A stretch of 64,000 nucleotides of DNA from Achromobacter agilis (lineage in GTDB: Bacteria > Pseudomonadota > Gammaproteobacteria > Burkholderiales > Burkholderiaceae_B), in assembly GCF_900496965.1 (NCBI RefSeq), contig NZ_UFQB01000024.1:1-64000 (forward strand), written 5' to 3'. Each line of letters begins with the position of its first letter. The stretch's first letter is position 1. A model generated the notes under the pieces. It did no database searches, was not told the origin of the DNA, and worked only from the letters and a program-made list of their open reading frames with translations. This document shows, piece by piece, positions 16,678-25,007 of this stretch. The position numbers and the translations under genes are program-made.

Positions 16678-17676
16678 ATGACCTACCGTATTCGAACCTC
16701 GCCCGCCGTCCGGTGCGCGGCGCTGGCGTTTGCCGCCGCCTTGCCCCTGCTAGCCTGCGGCATCGCCCAGGCCGCGGAAGCCTGGCCCAGCCGCCCGGTA
16801 CGCGTGGTGGTGCCCTACGGCCCCGGCGGCGCAGTCGACGTGGCGACGCGCAAGATGGCGCAGATGCTGTCTACGCAGACCGGCCAGAGCTTTGTCGTGG
16901 AGAACAAGCCCGGCGCCACCGGCACGATCGGCGTTAGCCAGGTCGCCCGCGCCGCGCCCGACGGCTACACCCTGGTGGCGAACGACACGACCTATTCGCT
17001 GCTGCCCCACATCTTCAAGCAGCTGCCCTTCGATCCCGCAAAGGACCTGCAGCCCATCTCCGCCTTCGTGTTCGCGCCGATGGCACTGGCCGTATCGAAC
17101 GACAGCCCCTATCGCAAACTGGACGACCTGATCGCCCAGGCGCGCGCCAAGCCCGACACCATCACCTATGGTTCCGGCGGCCCCGGCACCACGCCCCATT
17201 TCGCCGCCGAAGGCCTGGCGCTGGCAACGAACGTGAAGTTCATGCACGTGCCGTTCAAGGGCGCGGCCGAAGCCACGCAGGCCGTGCTGGGCAAGGTGAT
17301 CGACTTCCAGTTCGCTTCCACCACGGGCGTCATGGGTCCGGTGCAAGGCGGGCAGTTGCGCCTGCTGGCGGTAAGCGGCGACAAACGCCTGGCCGTGTTG
17401 CCGGACGTGCCGACCTTCACCGAGGCTGGCGTGAAGGATTTCGGCGTGGTCAACTGGACGGGCCTGTGGGCGCCCAAAGGCACGCCGCCGGAAGTCACGG
17501 AACGCCTGCAGCGCGAGATCGCCAAGGCCATGGCCTCGGAAGAAATGCAATCCTTCGCAACCAAGATGGGCGCCGAACCGCGGGCAGCCGATGCCGCCGA
17601 GTTCGGCCGCATCCTGGCCGACAGCAGCGTGATGTGGGGCAACGTCGCCCGCAACATCGGCTACGACGCCAAATAG
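16678..17676 (+). CDS. Bug (TctC-like) receptor 6
   Basis: A 332-residue Bug receptor. The signal peptide runs from MTYRIRTSPAVRCAALAFAA to about ACGIAQAAEA. Motifs are WPSRPVRVVVPYGPGGAVDV, VVENKPGATGTIG and HVPFKGAAEATQAVLGK. ATG 16678 is preferred to ATG 16666 because GGAGGA lies between them. The longer frame from 16396 overlaps Bug 5 and was rejected. It is directly followed by the SMP-30 gene. Confidence 0.9.
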   Translation: MTYRIRTSPAVRCAALAFAAALPLLACGIAQAAEAWPSRPVRVVVPYGPGGAVDVATRKMAQMLSTQTGQSFVVENKPGATGTIGVSQVARAAPDGYTLVANDTTYSLLPHIFKQLPFDPAKDLQPISAFVFAPMALAVSNDSPYRKLDDLIAQARAKPDTITYGSGGPGTTPHFAAEGLALATNVKFMHVPFKGAAEATQAVLGKVIDFQFASTTGVMGPVQGGQLRLLAVSGDKRLAVLPDVPTFTEAGVKDFGVVNWTGLWAPKGTPPEVTERLQREIAKAMASEEMQSFATKMGAEPRAADAAEFGRILADSSVMWGNVARNIGYDAK

Positions 17677-17692
17677 GCTTCAAGGAGACGCC

Positions 17693-18616
17693 ATGTTCTT
17701 GTTGCAGGCGCCCGCGGTGGCGCAATTCGATGTCTGGTCGCCCATGCCCGAGCGCTTCCGCCGTCCCGAACGCAGCGATTGGGCGGACGCCAATCGTGGC
17801 GGCGTGCCCGTCGACTCGTTTCTGGAAGGCCCCGTGTTCGACCGGGAGGGCAACCTGTACGTGTCGGACATCCCCTGGGGCCGCGTGTTCCGCATCGGCC
17901 CGGATCGCGAATGGTCGCTCGTGGCCGAGTACGACGGCGAGCCCAACGGCATGAAGTTCCTGGACGATGGCAGGCTTCTGATCACCGATTACAAGAACGG
18001 CCTGATGGCGCTGGACGTCGCGAGCGGCCGGGTCTCCCCTTACCTGGCCCGCCGCAACAGCGAGCGCTTCAAAGGCGTGAACGACCTGATCTTCGACGCC
18101 CAGGGCAATCTGTACTTCACCGACCAGGGCCAGAGCGGCCTGCACGACCCCACCGGCCGGCTGTATCGCCTGCGGCCCGATGGCCAGCTCGACTGCCTGC
18201 TCCACAACGTGCCCAGCCCCAACGGTGTGGCCCTGTCGCCCGACGGCAAGGTGCTGTACCTGGCGGTGACGCGCGGCAATTGCGTGTGGCGCGTGCCGCT
18301 GATGGCCGACGGCAGCGTCAGCAAAGTGAGCCAGTTCTTCACGTCGTACGGCCCCAGCGGGCCGGACGGCCTGGCCGTGGACCGCGAGGGCAATCTGCTG
18401 GTCTGCAATCCCGGACTGGGCTACGTGTGGCTACTCAACCACCGTGCCGAGCCGCTTAACGTCTGGCGCAGCCCCCTGGGCACGTCGACCACCAACCTTG
18501 CCTTTGGCGGCGGCGACCGCCGCACGGTGTACTGCACCGAGTCGGTGTCGGGCGCCATCCTGTGCGCGCGAGCGCCACACCCGGGACTGGCATTGGCCAA
18601 TCCACGACATTGCTGA
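17693..18616 (+). CDS. SMP-30/gluconolactonase family lactonase
   Basis: A 307-residue six-bladed beta-propeller of the SMP-30/gluconolaconase/LRE-like family. Recognisable blades include EGPVFDREGNLYVSDIPWGR (metal-ligand Glu), DGEPNGMKFLDDGRLLITDY, KGVNDLIFDAQGNLYFTDQG (Asn and Asp ligands) and NGVALSPDGKVLYLA. There is no signal peptide, so it is cytoplasmic. AAGGAGAC precedes the ATG. Metal-dependent hydrolysis of a lactone fits a cluster already rich in lactonase-like enzymes. It is the last gene of the island, 157 bases before the tRNA-Arg. Confidence 0.85.
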   Translation: MFLLQAPAVAQFDVWSPMPERFRRPERSDWADANRGGVPVDSFLEGPVFDREGNLYVSDIPWGRVFRIGPDREWSLVAEYDGEPNGMKFLDDGRLLITDYKNGLMALDVASGRVSPYLARRNSERFKGVNDLIFDAQGNLYFTDQGQSGLHDPTGRLYRLRPDGQLDCLLHNVPSPNGVALSPDGKVLYLAVTRGNCVWRVPLMADGSVSKVSQFFTSYGPSGPDGLAVDREGNLLVCNPGLGYVWLLNHRAEPLNVWRSPLGTSTTNLAFGGGDRRTVYCTESVSGAILCARAPHPGLALANPRHC

Positions 18617-18773
18617 TACGCGGCGGAAGGGGATTTGTTCTCTTCAATATGCCGCCGCGGGCTTGCACGGCGGATGGACCCTGGCGGCCCTTGCTGGCGC
18701 AGGGGTCTGGCGCAGGGGCTTGGCGTTTCGTGCCGCGCGATGGCGGTACGCCGAGCCTAAGTCCTTGATTCGA

Positions 18774-18848
18774 TGGCGCGCCCGACAGGAATCGAACCTG
18801 TATCAAGAGCTTCGGAAACTCTCATTCTATCCATTGAACTACGGGCGC
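18774..18848 (-). tRNA. tRNA-Arg (anticodon CCG)
   Basis: Read on the minus strand the 75 bases fold as a complete cloverleaf: 7-bp acceptor GCGCCCG/CGGGCGC, D arm GTTC/GAAT with GG in the loop, anticodon arm AGAGT-TTCCGAA-GCTCT giving anticodon CCG, T arm ACAGG-TTCGATT-CCTGT, discriminator G and an encoded CCA (18774-18776). It reads CGG Arg codons. Its 3' end points toward the catabolic island. Confidence 0.95.
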
Positions 18849-19080
18849 AGTGCAAGGAGGCGGTATTGTACCTAGTTTTCAGGGAACTGCATGAAGCGGA
18901 GCGAATCTTCCGGGAAACTCAGCGAAAACCCCGTCAGTTGCAATGACCCCCTGTCTATGACACCGTTATATAATCCAGCGTTTGCTTGCAAGGCGGGCCC
19001 TCATTGCCGCCTACTTGTGCAGTACTGATTTTCTGTTGCCGCCGCCAGGCGCCCCCGGTACCCGTTAGCAGGATTTGGTC

Positions 19081-19992
19081 ATGAGCAACGAGCAGGAACA
19101 CATAGAAGAGCACTCCTCCCCCATCAAGACCCCGAAACAACTGATCGTCACGGTCGTACTGTCTTTCGTGGTTCCCATCGCCATCATCATCCTCCTGGTG
19201 AACATGGTGGCTTCCGGTTCCAAGGTCGGGGCTGGTTCAGATACGCTATCCAACGAAGCCGTCGCCAAGCGCATTGCGCCGGTCGCGGGTTTTGCCCTCG
19301 TCGACGCCAACGCCCCCAAGGTCTTCAAGACCGGTGAACAGGTGTTCGCCGCCGTCTGTACGGCCTGTCACACCGCCGGCGTGGCGGGTGCCCCGAAGGT
19401 CGGCGATAGCGGCGCCTGGGCGCCGTTCATCAAGGCCGGCTACGACGCCATGCTGAACGTGGCCCTGCACGGCAAGGGCGGCATGCCCGCCAAGGGCGGC
19501 AACCCCACGCTGTCCGACTACGAAGTCGCGCGCGCCGTGGTCTACATGGCCAACAAGTCCGGCGGCTCGCTGCCCGAACCCGCCGCTCCGGCCGCGGAAG
19601 GCGACCAGAAGGAAGCCGCTGCCGCCCCGGCGGCGGCTCCCGCAGCAGCTGCAGCCGCCGCGCCCGCGCCGGCCGCTGCTCCGGCGCCGGCTCCGGCTGC
19701 GCAAGCCCCGGCTCCCGCCGCTGCCGCCCCGCAAGCCGCCGCAGCCGTCAACCCTGCCGGCGAAAAACTCTACAAGAGCGTCTGCTTCGCCTGCCACGCC
19801 ACCGGCGTAGCCAACGCCCCCAAGTTCGGCGACAAGACCGCCTGGGAGCCCTATATCAAGACCGGCATGGACGCCATGGTGAAGGTCGCCATGCAGGGCA
19901 AGCCGCCCATGCCCCCGAAGGGCGGCGCGGCCGATGCCTCCGAAGACGACATCCGCGCTGCCGTGCAATACATGGTGAACGCCGCCAAGTAA
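19081..19992 (+). CDS. Membrane-anchored di-haem cytochrome c (cytochrome c5-like)
   Basis: A 303-residue protein: a cytoplasmic N-terminus, one transmembrane segment (residues about 24-44, VVLSFVVPIAIIILLVNMV), then two cytochrome c domains. CTACH has Cys93, Cys96 and His97; CFACH has Cys235, Cys238 and His239. Each is followed by a distal Met candidate in GGMPAKGG and PPMPPKGG. An Ala/Pro-rich linker (residues about 165-220) separates them. It probably shuttles electrons to a terminal oxidase from the periplasmic face. ATG 19081 is taken over an upstream TTG. A TATAAT hexamer at 18969-18974 may be its -10, but no good -35 is seen. Confidence 0.88.
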   Translation: MSNEQEHIEEHSSPIKTPKQLIVTVVLSFVVPIAIIILLVNMVASGSKVGAGSDTLSNEAVAKRIAPVAGFALVDANAPKVFKTGEQVFAAVCTACHTAGVAGAPKVGDSGAWAPFIKAGYDAMLNVALHGKGGMPAKGGNPTLSDYEVARAVVYMANKSGGSLPEPAAPAAEGDQKEAAAAPAAAPAAAAAAAPAPAAAPAPAPAAQAPAPAAAAPQAAAAVNPAGEKLYKSVCFACHATGVANAPKFGDKTAWEPYIKTGMDAMVKVAMQGKPPMPPKGGAADASEDDIRAAVQYMVNAAK

Positions 19993-20012
19993 AAGGGCCG
20001 AGCCCGCGCAAA

Positions 20013-20045
20013 GAAAAGCCCCTTGAGCGATCAAGGGGCTTTTTT
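20013..20045. terminator. Bidirectional rho-independent terminator
   Basis: AAAAGCCCCTTGA, a GCGA loop and TCAAGGGGCTTTTTT make a long stem ending in T runs on both strands. It serves the cytochrome gene on the + strand and the convergent 3-hydroxyacyl-CoA dehydrogenase on the minus strand. Confidence 0.92.
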
Positions 20046-20115
20046 CATGCCGGCTGCGGCGCGTTGCGCGCCCGGGGCCAGCGCCGCGGCGCGTTGCCCC
20101 GCGCCTGCCGGCTTC

Positions 20116-21636
20116 CTAGGCCGTGGCCTTGGTCAGGGACATGCCCAGCTGCACGCGGCGCTGCAGCCAGAGGCTGGGACGGTAGCGGGGGTCGCCGGTC
20201 ACGCGCTGCATGCTCTTCAGGATCTCCAGGATGCGGTCGGCGCCCAGCTTGTCGCCCAGCGCCAGCGGGCCCACGGGGTAGCCCAGACCCAGCGTGACCG
20301 CCTGGTCGATGTCTTCCGGCGTGGCGATCTGTTGCTGCGCGATGTCGCTGGCGATGTTGACGATGGTGGCCACGATGCGCTGCGCGATGAAGCCCGGCGA
20401 ATCCTCGATCACGGTCACCGGCACGCCATCGGCGGCCAGCAGCGCATGCGCGGCGTCGCGCCACTTGGCTTCGGTGGCCGGCGACACCATGAGGGTGCGG
20501 CGCTTGGCGGTATCGAAGGCGTACAGCGTGTCCAGGCCGATGCTGCGGGCCGCATTCAGGCCCTGGGCGGACACGGTCGTGGAGACGTCCTCGCCGAACG
20601 GCGTGACGACGATCAGGGCGTCGGCGTCGGGCGTGGAGCCGGTCACCAGCGTGGCGCCCAGTTTCTCCAGCAGCGCCGCGGCGCGCGCGTAGCCTTCCGC
20701 ATGCTTGGGGCTGACCCAGACCTTCAGGTTGGCGGGCAGCGCGGGCACCGGCGGCTCGGCCGGCACCTGCTTCTGGCCATCGGCGTAGACGTAGAAGCCC
20801 TCGCCGGCCTTGCGGCCGATCAGGCCGCCCGCCAGGCGCACGGTCGTGATGGGCGACGGGCGGAAGCGCGGCTCGTCGAAAAACTGTCGGTAGATGGACT
20901 CCATGACGGGGTGGGACACGTCCAGCGCCGTCAGGTCCAGCAGTTCGAACGGGCCCATACGGAAACCCGCCTGCTCGCGCATGACGGCGTCCACCTGGGC
21001 GAAGGTGGCTACGGCTTCCTGCGCCACGCGCAGGCCCTCGGTATTCATGCCGCGGCCCGCGTGGTTCACGATGAAGCCCGGCATGTCCTTGGCGCGCACG
21101 GGCGTGTGGCCCATGCGGCGGGCCAGATCGGCCAGCGCGTCACCCACCTCGGGCGCGCTGCGCAGGCCGTCGATGACTTCCACCACCTTCATCAGCGCGA
21201 CCGGGTTGAAGAAGTGGTAGCCGGCCACGCGCTGCGGACGCTTGCAGGCGGCCGCGATGGCGGTGATGGACAGCGACGACGTATTCGACGCCAGGATGCA
21301 GTCCTCGGACACTACGCCTTCCAGCGCGGCGAACAGGTCGCGCTTGACGTCCAGCCGCTCGACGATGGCTTCCACCACCAGCTGGCAATTCGACATGTCC
21401 GTCAGGGCGGTGGCCGACTCCACGCGCTCCAGCGCGGCCTGCGCGTCGGCGGCGCTCAGCTTACCCTTCTGGGCCAGCTTTTCCCAGGTCTGGCGCAGCG
21501 ACTCGCGCGCGGCGGCGATGGCCTCGGCACTGGTGTCGTACAGGCGCACACGCAGCCCGGCTTGCGCCGCGATCTGCGCAATGCCGCGCCCCATGGCCCC
21601 GGCGCCCACGACGCCGATGGTTTGAATCTCCGTCAT
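20116..21636 (-). CDS. 3-hydroxyacyl-CoA dehydrogenase (PaaH-like)
   Basis: A 506-residue NAD-dependent 3-hydroxyacyl-CoA dehydrogenase. The N-terminal Rossmann motif IGVVGAGAMGRGIAQIAA is followed by LVVEAIVERLDVKRDLF and SNTSSLSITAIA. The C-terminal half contains the repeated helical substrate domain. At about 500 residues it matches the PaaH/PaaC type used in phenylacetate and fatty-acid breakdown. ATG 21636 with CAGGAGAG is chosen over an upstream GTG at 21642. It heads the minus-strand side of an acyl-CoA cluster with the CoA transferase and acyl-CoA dehydrogenase, but no paa ring-cleavage genes are here, so no symbol is given. Confidence 0.85.
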   Translation of the reverse strand: MTEIQTIGVVGAGAMGRGIAQIAAQAGLRVRLYDTSAEAIAAARESLRQTWEKLAQKGKLSAADAQAALERVESATALTDMSNCQLVVEAIVERLDVKRDLFAALEGVVSEDCILASNTSSLSITAIAAACKRPQRVAGYHFFNPVALMKVVEVIDGLRSAPEVGDALADLARRMGHTPVRAKDMPGFIVNHAGRGMNTEGLRVAQEAVATFAQVDAVMREQAGFRMGPFELLDLTALDVSHPVMESIYRQFFDEPRFRPSPITTVRLAGGLIGRKAGEGFYVYADGQKQVPAEPPVPALPANLKVWVSPKHAEGYARAAALLEKLGATLVTGSTPDADALIVVTPFGEDVSTTVSAQGLNAARSIGLDTLYAFDTAKRRTLMVSPATEAKWRDAAHALLAADGVPVTVIEDSPGFIAQRIVATIVNIASDIAQQQIATPEDIDQAVTLGLGYPVGPLALGDKLGADRILEILKSMQRVTGDPRYRPSLWLQRRVQLGMSLTKATA

Positions 21637-21673
21637 CAACACTCTCCTGCCTATTGCCTATATTGGATTGGAG

Positions 21674-22903
21674 TCAGGGCCGGCTTTGCGCCAGCGCCTG
21701 GATTTCTTCGGCCGACAGCCCCAGCCGCTCGGACAGGACCTGCCCCGTGTGCTCGCCCAGCATGGGCGGCGGGCGGCGGTATTCGACCGGGCTGCCGGAA
21801 AATTTCAGCGGGCTGGCCGCCATCGGCACCTTGCCCGCGGCCGGATGGGGCAGCTCGCGCCTCATGCCGCGCGCAAGGACGTGTGGGTCTTCGTAGACCT
21901 GGTCCAGGGTATTGATGGGCCCGGCGGGAACGCCGACGCCTTCCAGCGCAGCCAGCCAGTGGTCGCGCGCGCCCGTGGCCATGCGCTCGGCCAGGAGCGG
22001 CACCAGTTCCTCGCGGTTCTTCACGCGCTGCGGATTGGTGGAGAAGCGCGGGTCCGCCGACAATTCCGGCAGGCCGATCGCGCCGCAGTAATTGCGGAAC
22101 TGGCTGTCGTTGCCGACGGCCACGATCAAGTGGCCGTCGCTGGCCGCGAACACCTGGTACGGCACCAGGTTCTGGTGCGCGTTGCCGGCGCGCTTGGGCG
22201 CCACGTCCGAGGTCATGTAGTTGAGGTTCTGGTTGGCCAGCATGGCCACCTGGCAATCCAGCAATGCCATGTCGATGTGCTGGCCCAGGCCGCTGCGGGA
22301 GCGTTCATGCAGCGCGGCCAGGATGCCCACCGTGGAATACATGCCGGTCATCAGGTCGGCCACGGCGACGCCGGCCTTCTGCGGGCCGCCGCCGGGCAGG
22401 TCGTCGCGTTCGCCGGTGATGCTCATCAGGCCCCCCATGCCCTGGATCATGAAGTCGTAGCCGGGGCGGCTGGCGTAGGGGCCGGTCTGGCCGAAGCCGG
22501 TGATCGAGCAGTAGATCAGGCGGGGGTTGATTTCCTTCAGGCTTTCGTAGTCCAGGCCGTACTTGGACAGGCCGCCCACCTTGAAGTTTTCCACCAGGAT
22601 GTCGCTCTGCAGCGCGAGTTCGCGCACCAGCTCGGCGCCGCGGGGCGAGGCGATGTCCAGCGCCACGGACAGCTTGTTGCGGTTGGCCGACAGGTAGTAG
22701 GCGGCCTCGGTGGTGTCGTTGCCGGCCTCGTCCTTCAGGTACGGAGGGCCCCAGGCCCGCGTATCGTCGCCCGAGCCGGGACGTTCGATCTTGATCACTT
22801 CGGCGCCGAGATCGGCGAGGTTCTGGGTGCACCAGGGGCCGGCCAGGACGCGGGTCAGGTCGAGCACACGTATGCCGGTTAGGGGAGCGGGACGTTGCGA
22901 CAT
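21674..22903 (-). CDS. CaiB/BaiF family CoA transferase (family III)
   Basis: A 409-residue family III CoA transferase. GIRVLDLTRVLAGPWCTQNLADLGAE and IKIERPGSGDDTR form the N-terminal block, and GVAVADLMTGMYS contains the conserved Asp that forms the acyl-aspartyl intermediate. YDFMIQGMGGLMSITG is also diagnostic. ATG 22903 (MSQRPAPL) gives the normal N-terminus; the frame extends to 22984 without family similarity. It moves CoA between carboxylic acids, probably activating the substrate of the neighbouring acyl-CoA dehydrogenase. Same strand as, and probably cotranscribed with, its neighbours. Confidence 0.87.
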   Translation of the reverse strand: MSQRPAPLTGIRVLDLTRVLAGPWCTQNLADLGAEVIKIERPGSGDDTRAWGPPYLKDEAGNDTTEAAYYLSANRNKLSVALDIASPRGAELVRELALQSDILVENFKVGGLSKYGLDYESLKEINPRLIYCSITGFGQTGPYASRPGYDFMIQGMGGLMSITGERDDLPGGGPQKAGVAVADLMTGMYSTVGILAALHERSRSGLGQHIDMALLDCQVAMLANQNLNYMTSDVAPKRAGNAHQNLVPYQVFAASDGHLIVAVGNDSQFRNYCGAIGLPELSADPRFSTNPQRVKNREELVPLLAERMATGARDHWLAALEGVGVPAGPINTLDQVYEDPHVLARGMRRELPHPAAGKVPMAASPLKFSGSPVEYRRPPPMLGEHTGQVLSERLGLSAEEIQALAQSRP

Positions 22904-23009
22904 CTGTAATCTTTTCGCTAGAAGAGAAATGAGGACGCCCGGCCCGCGGCTGCGCGCGGGCCGGACCGGATCACCGTAGGTCAAGCTGGATATTAGCCCG
23001 GACGCGTGT

Positions 23010-24158
23010 TCAGGAATGCGCCTTGATGGTTTCGCGGGCGATCACGAGCTGCTGGATCTGCGAGGTTCCCTCGAAAATGCGGAACAGGCGCACATCGCGG
23101 TAGAAGCGCTCCACCGCGTATTCGGACATATAGCCCGAGCCGCCGTGGATCTGCACCGCGCGGTCGGCGACGCGGCCCACCATCTCGGTCGCGTACAGCT
23201 TGCAGCAGGCGGCCTGCATGGTAGTGTTTTCGCCGCGGTCGCGCATGCGGGCGGCGTCCAGCACCATGCAGCGCGCGGCATAGAGCTCGGCCTGGCTGTC
23301 GGCGATCATGGCCTGGATCAACTGGAATTCGGCGATGGGCTGGCCGAACTGCTTGCGCTCCAGCGCGTACTTCACCGCGTCGCGCAGCAGGCGGTCGGCG
23401 ATGCCGACGCAAAGCGCGGAAATGTGCAGGCGGCCCTTGTCCAGCACGCGCATCGAGGTGCGGAAGCCGTTGCCTTCCTCGCCGCCCAGCAGGGCGTCGG
23501 CCGGAACGCGGCAGTTGTCGAACACCACATCGCTGGTCAAGGCGCCGGCCTGGCCCATTTTCTTGTCGGGCTTGCCGATGATCAGGCCGGGCGTGCCGGC
23601 CTCGACCAGAAAGCAGGAAATGGAATTGGCGCGGCGCTCGGGCGCGGTGCGCGCCATGACGGAGAACAGCCCGGCGATCGGCGCGTTGGTGATGAAGCGC
23701 TTGGTACCGTTGAGTACATAGCTGTCGCCGTCGCGCACGGCGGACAGACGCAGGGCCATCGCGTCCGAGCCGGCATCCGGCTCGGTCAGCGCGAAGGAGC
23801 CGATCAACTCGCCGCTGGCAAGCTTGGGCAGGTAGCGGTTGCGTTGGTCGTCGGTGCCGGCCAGCACGATGGCCTGCGAGCCGATGCCGATATTGGTGCC
23901 CGCCAGCGACCGGAACGCGGGCGAGGTCTGCCCCAGTTCGAAGACCACGCGGACTTCCTCTTCCATGGTCAGGCCCAGGCCGCCGTAGTCCGGCGAGATG
24001 GACAGGCCGAAGAGCCCCAGGTCGCGCATTTCGGCGACGATGTCGGGCGGGACCTGGCCGCTCGCGGCCAGTTCGTCTTCGGCGGGGATCAGGCGCTCGT
24101 GCACGAAGCGGCGCACGGCGTCCAGCAGCAGGGTCAGGGTTTCGGTGTCGAGGGCCAT
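23010..24158 (-). CDS. Acyl-CoA dehydrogenase
   Basis: A 382-residue FAD acyl-CoA dehydrogenase with all three family domains: helical N-terminus (ALDTETLTLLLDAVRRF), middle beta domain with FALTEPDAGSD, and C-terminal helical domain with YALERKQFGQPI and QIHGGSGYMSEYAVERFYRD. It introduces the alpha-beta double bond and passes electrons to ETF; an etfA end lies at the left of the window. ATG 24158 with GAGAC upstream is preferred over a start at 24182. The gene lies 45 bases downstream of the TetR gene on the same strand. Confidence 0.87.
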   Translation of the reverse strand: MALDTETLTLLLDAVRRFVHERLIPAEDELAASGQVPPDIVAEMRDLGLFGLSISPDYGGLGLTMEEEVRVVFELGQTSPAFRSLAGTNIGIGSQAIVLAGTDDQRNRYLPKLASGELIGSFALTEPDAGSDAMALRLSAVRDGDSYVLNGTKRFITNAPIAGLFSVMARTAPERRANSISCFLVEAGTPGLIIGKPDKKMGQAGALTSDVVFDNCRVPADALLGGEEGNGFRTSMRVLDKGRLHISALCVGIADRLLRDAVKYALERKQFGQPIAEFQLIQAMIADSQAELYAARCMVLDAARMRDRGENTTMQAACCKLYATEMVGRVADRAVQIHGGSGYMSEYAVERFYRDVRLFRIFEGTSQIQQLVIARETIKAHS

Positions 24159-24203
24159 GATGGAAGTCTCAAAGAAAGGCAATGCGGGTTCGGGGCGGCG
24201 CGC

Positions 24204-24827
24204 TCAGGCGCGCATGCCGCCGACCAATAAATCGAAATAGCCGGCGGCGATGCGTTCGGCGCTGTCGCCCTGGCCCGGCTTGTACCAGCGCACCATCCAA
24301 TTCAGCATGGACAGCACAGCGCGGCCGGTGGCGGGTACATCCAGCGGCCGGAACACGCCCTCGGCGACGCCCTGGGCGATCAGTTCGCGCAGGCGCTGCT
24401 CGTAGCCGTCGCGCAGCCGGGCGGCATCCTCGCGTTCGGGCAGTGCCATGCCGGAATAGCCGATCAGCATGGTGACGAACTCGGCATGGTGCAGCTCGAA
24501 ATAGCGCGCGTGCCCCACCATGAAGGCCCGCAGCCGGGCGGCCCCGCCGTCGGCCCGGGCCACTTCCTGGCCGACGGTCTGCGTCAGGCCGCTCAGCACG
24601 CCGAGGATGATGGCGTCGTAGATGTCCTGCTTGGTGGTGTAGTAGTGATAGATGGCCGCCTTGGACACGCCGAGCGCAGCGGCCAGATCCGACACGGAAC
24701 TGCCGTCGTAGCCGCTGCGGGCGAAGAGCTTGGCGGCTTCTTCCAGGATGCGTTCGCGCGGCGCCGCCAACGAGGGCGGCCGGCCGGCGCGGGCGCGTTT
24801 CTGGGCAGGAGGGGCGGAGGTCGCCAT
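24204..24827 (-). CDS. TetR family transcriptional regulator
   Basis: A 207-residue TetR repressor. The N-terminal helix-turn-helix is at residues about 20-68 (RERILEEAAKLFARSGYDGS, then VSDLAAALGVSKAAIYHYY), followed by a helical ligand domain. It is followed by the acyl-CoA dehydrogenase, CoA transferase and 3-hydroxyacyl-CoA dehydrogenase genes, and is divergent from the flavoprotein and enoyl-CoA hydratase genes. By analogy with TetR regulators of acyl-CoA degradation, the inducer is probably an acyl-CoA. A strong dyad (24923-24948) lies in the divergent gap. Confidence 0.9.
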   Translation of the reverse strand: MATSAPPAQKRARAGRPPSLAAPRERILEEAAKLFARSGYDGSSVSDLAAALGVSKAAIYHYYTTKQDIYDAIILGVLSGLTQTVGQEVARADGGAARLRAFMVGHARYFELHHAEFVTMLIGYSGMALPEREDAARLRDGYEQRLRELIAQGVAEGVFRPLDVPATGRAVLSMLNWMVRWYKPGQGDSAERIAAGYFDLLVGGMRA

Positions 24828-24881
24828 GGCAGCCTTTGAAGAGCCGCGCCCGCGGCTGCCAGGGGTTCGAACGAACCTCCA

Positions 24882-24911
24882 TTGACAGCGCTTCGGCGCA
24901 TGCCGTTTAAT
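24882..24911 (+). promoter_or_regulatory. Sigma-70 promoter of the flavoprotein/enoyl-CoA hydratase pair
   Basis: TTGACA (24882-24887), an 18-base spacer and TTTAAT (24906-24911) face the gene at 25008. The expected transcription start is immediately left of the AATTACC...GGTAATT dyad. Confidence 0.65.
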
Positions 24912-24922
24912 AAAGATTAATT

Positions 24923-24948
24923 AATTACCGGACGGCCGGTAGGTAATT
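24923..24948. promoter_or_regulatory. Probable TetR operator
   Basis: AATTACC and GGTAATT are perfect 7-bp arms separated by 12 bases, with an inner ACCGG/CCGGT pair (27-31 and 36-40 of 249xx). It lies 11 bases after the -10 of the rightward promoter, where a bound repressor would block initiation, and in the gap shared with the divergent TetR gene. Confidence 0.6.
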
Positions 24949-25007
24949 ATAGGCACACCCGCCAACGATGCTCAAGCCCTCTTGGGACCTTTTTCGCGAC
25001 GACGCCC

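Noticed and set aside
293..18616. Integrated mobile island with intact ends
   Set aside because: No integrase, transposase or matching att repeat was seen; base composition is like the rest of the window.
20116..21636. Assigning the cluster to phenylacetate degradation
   Set aside because: Only the PaaH-like enzyme fits; no paaABCDE, paaK or paaG/paaZ genes are present.
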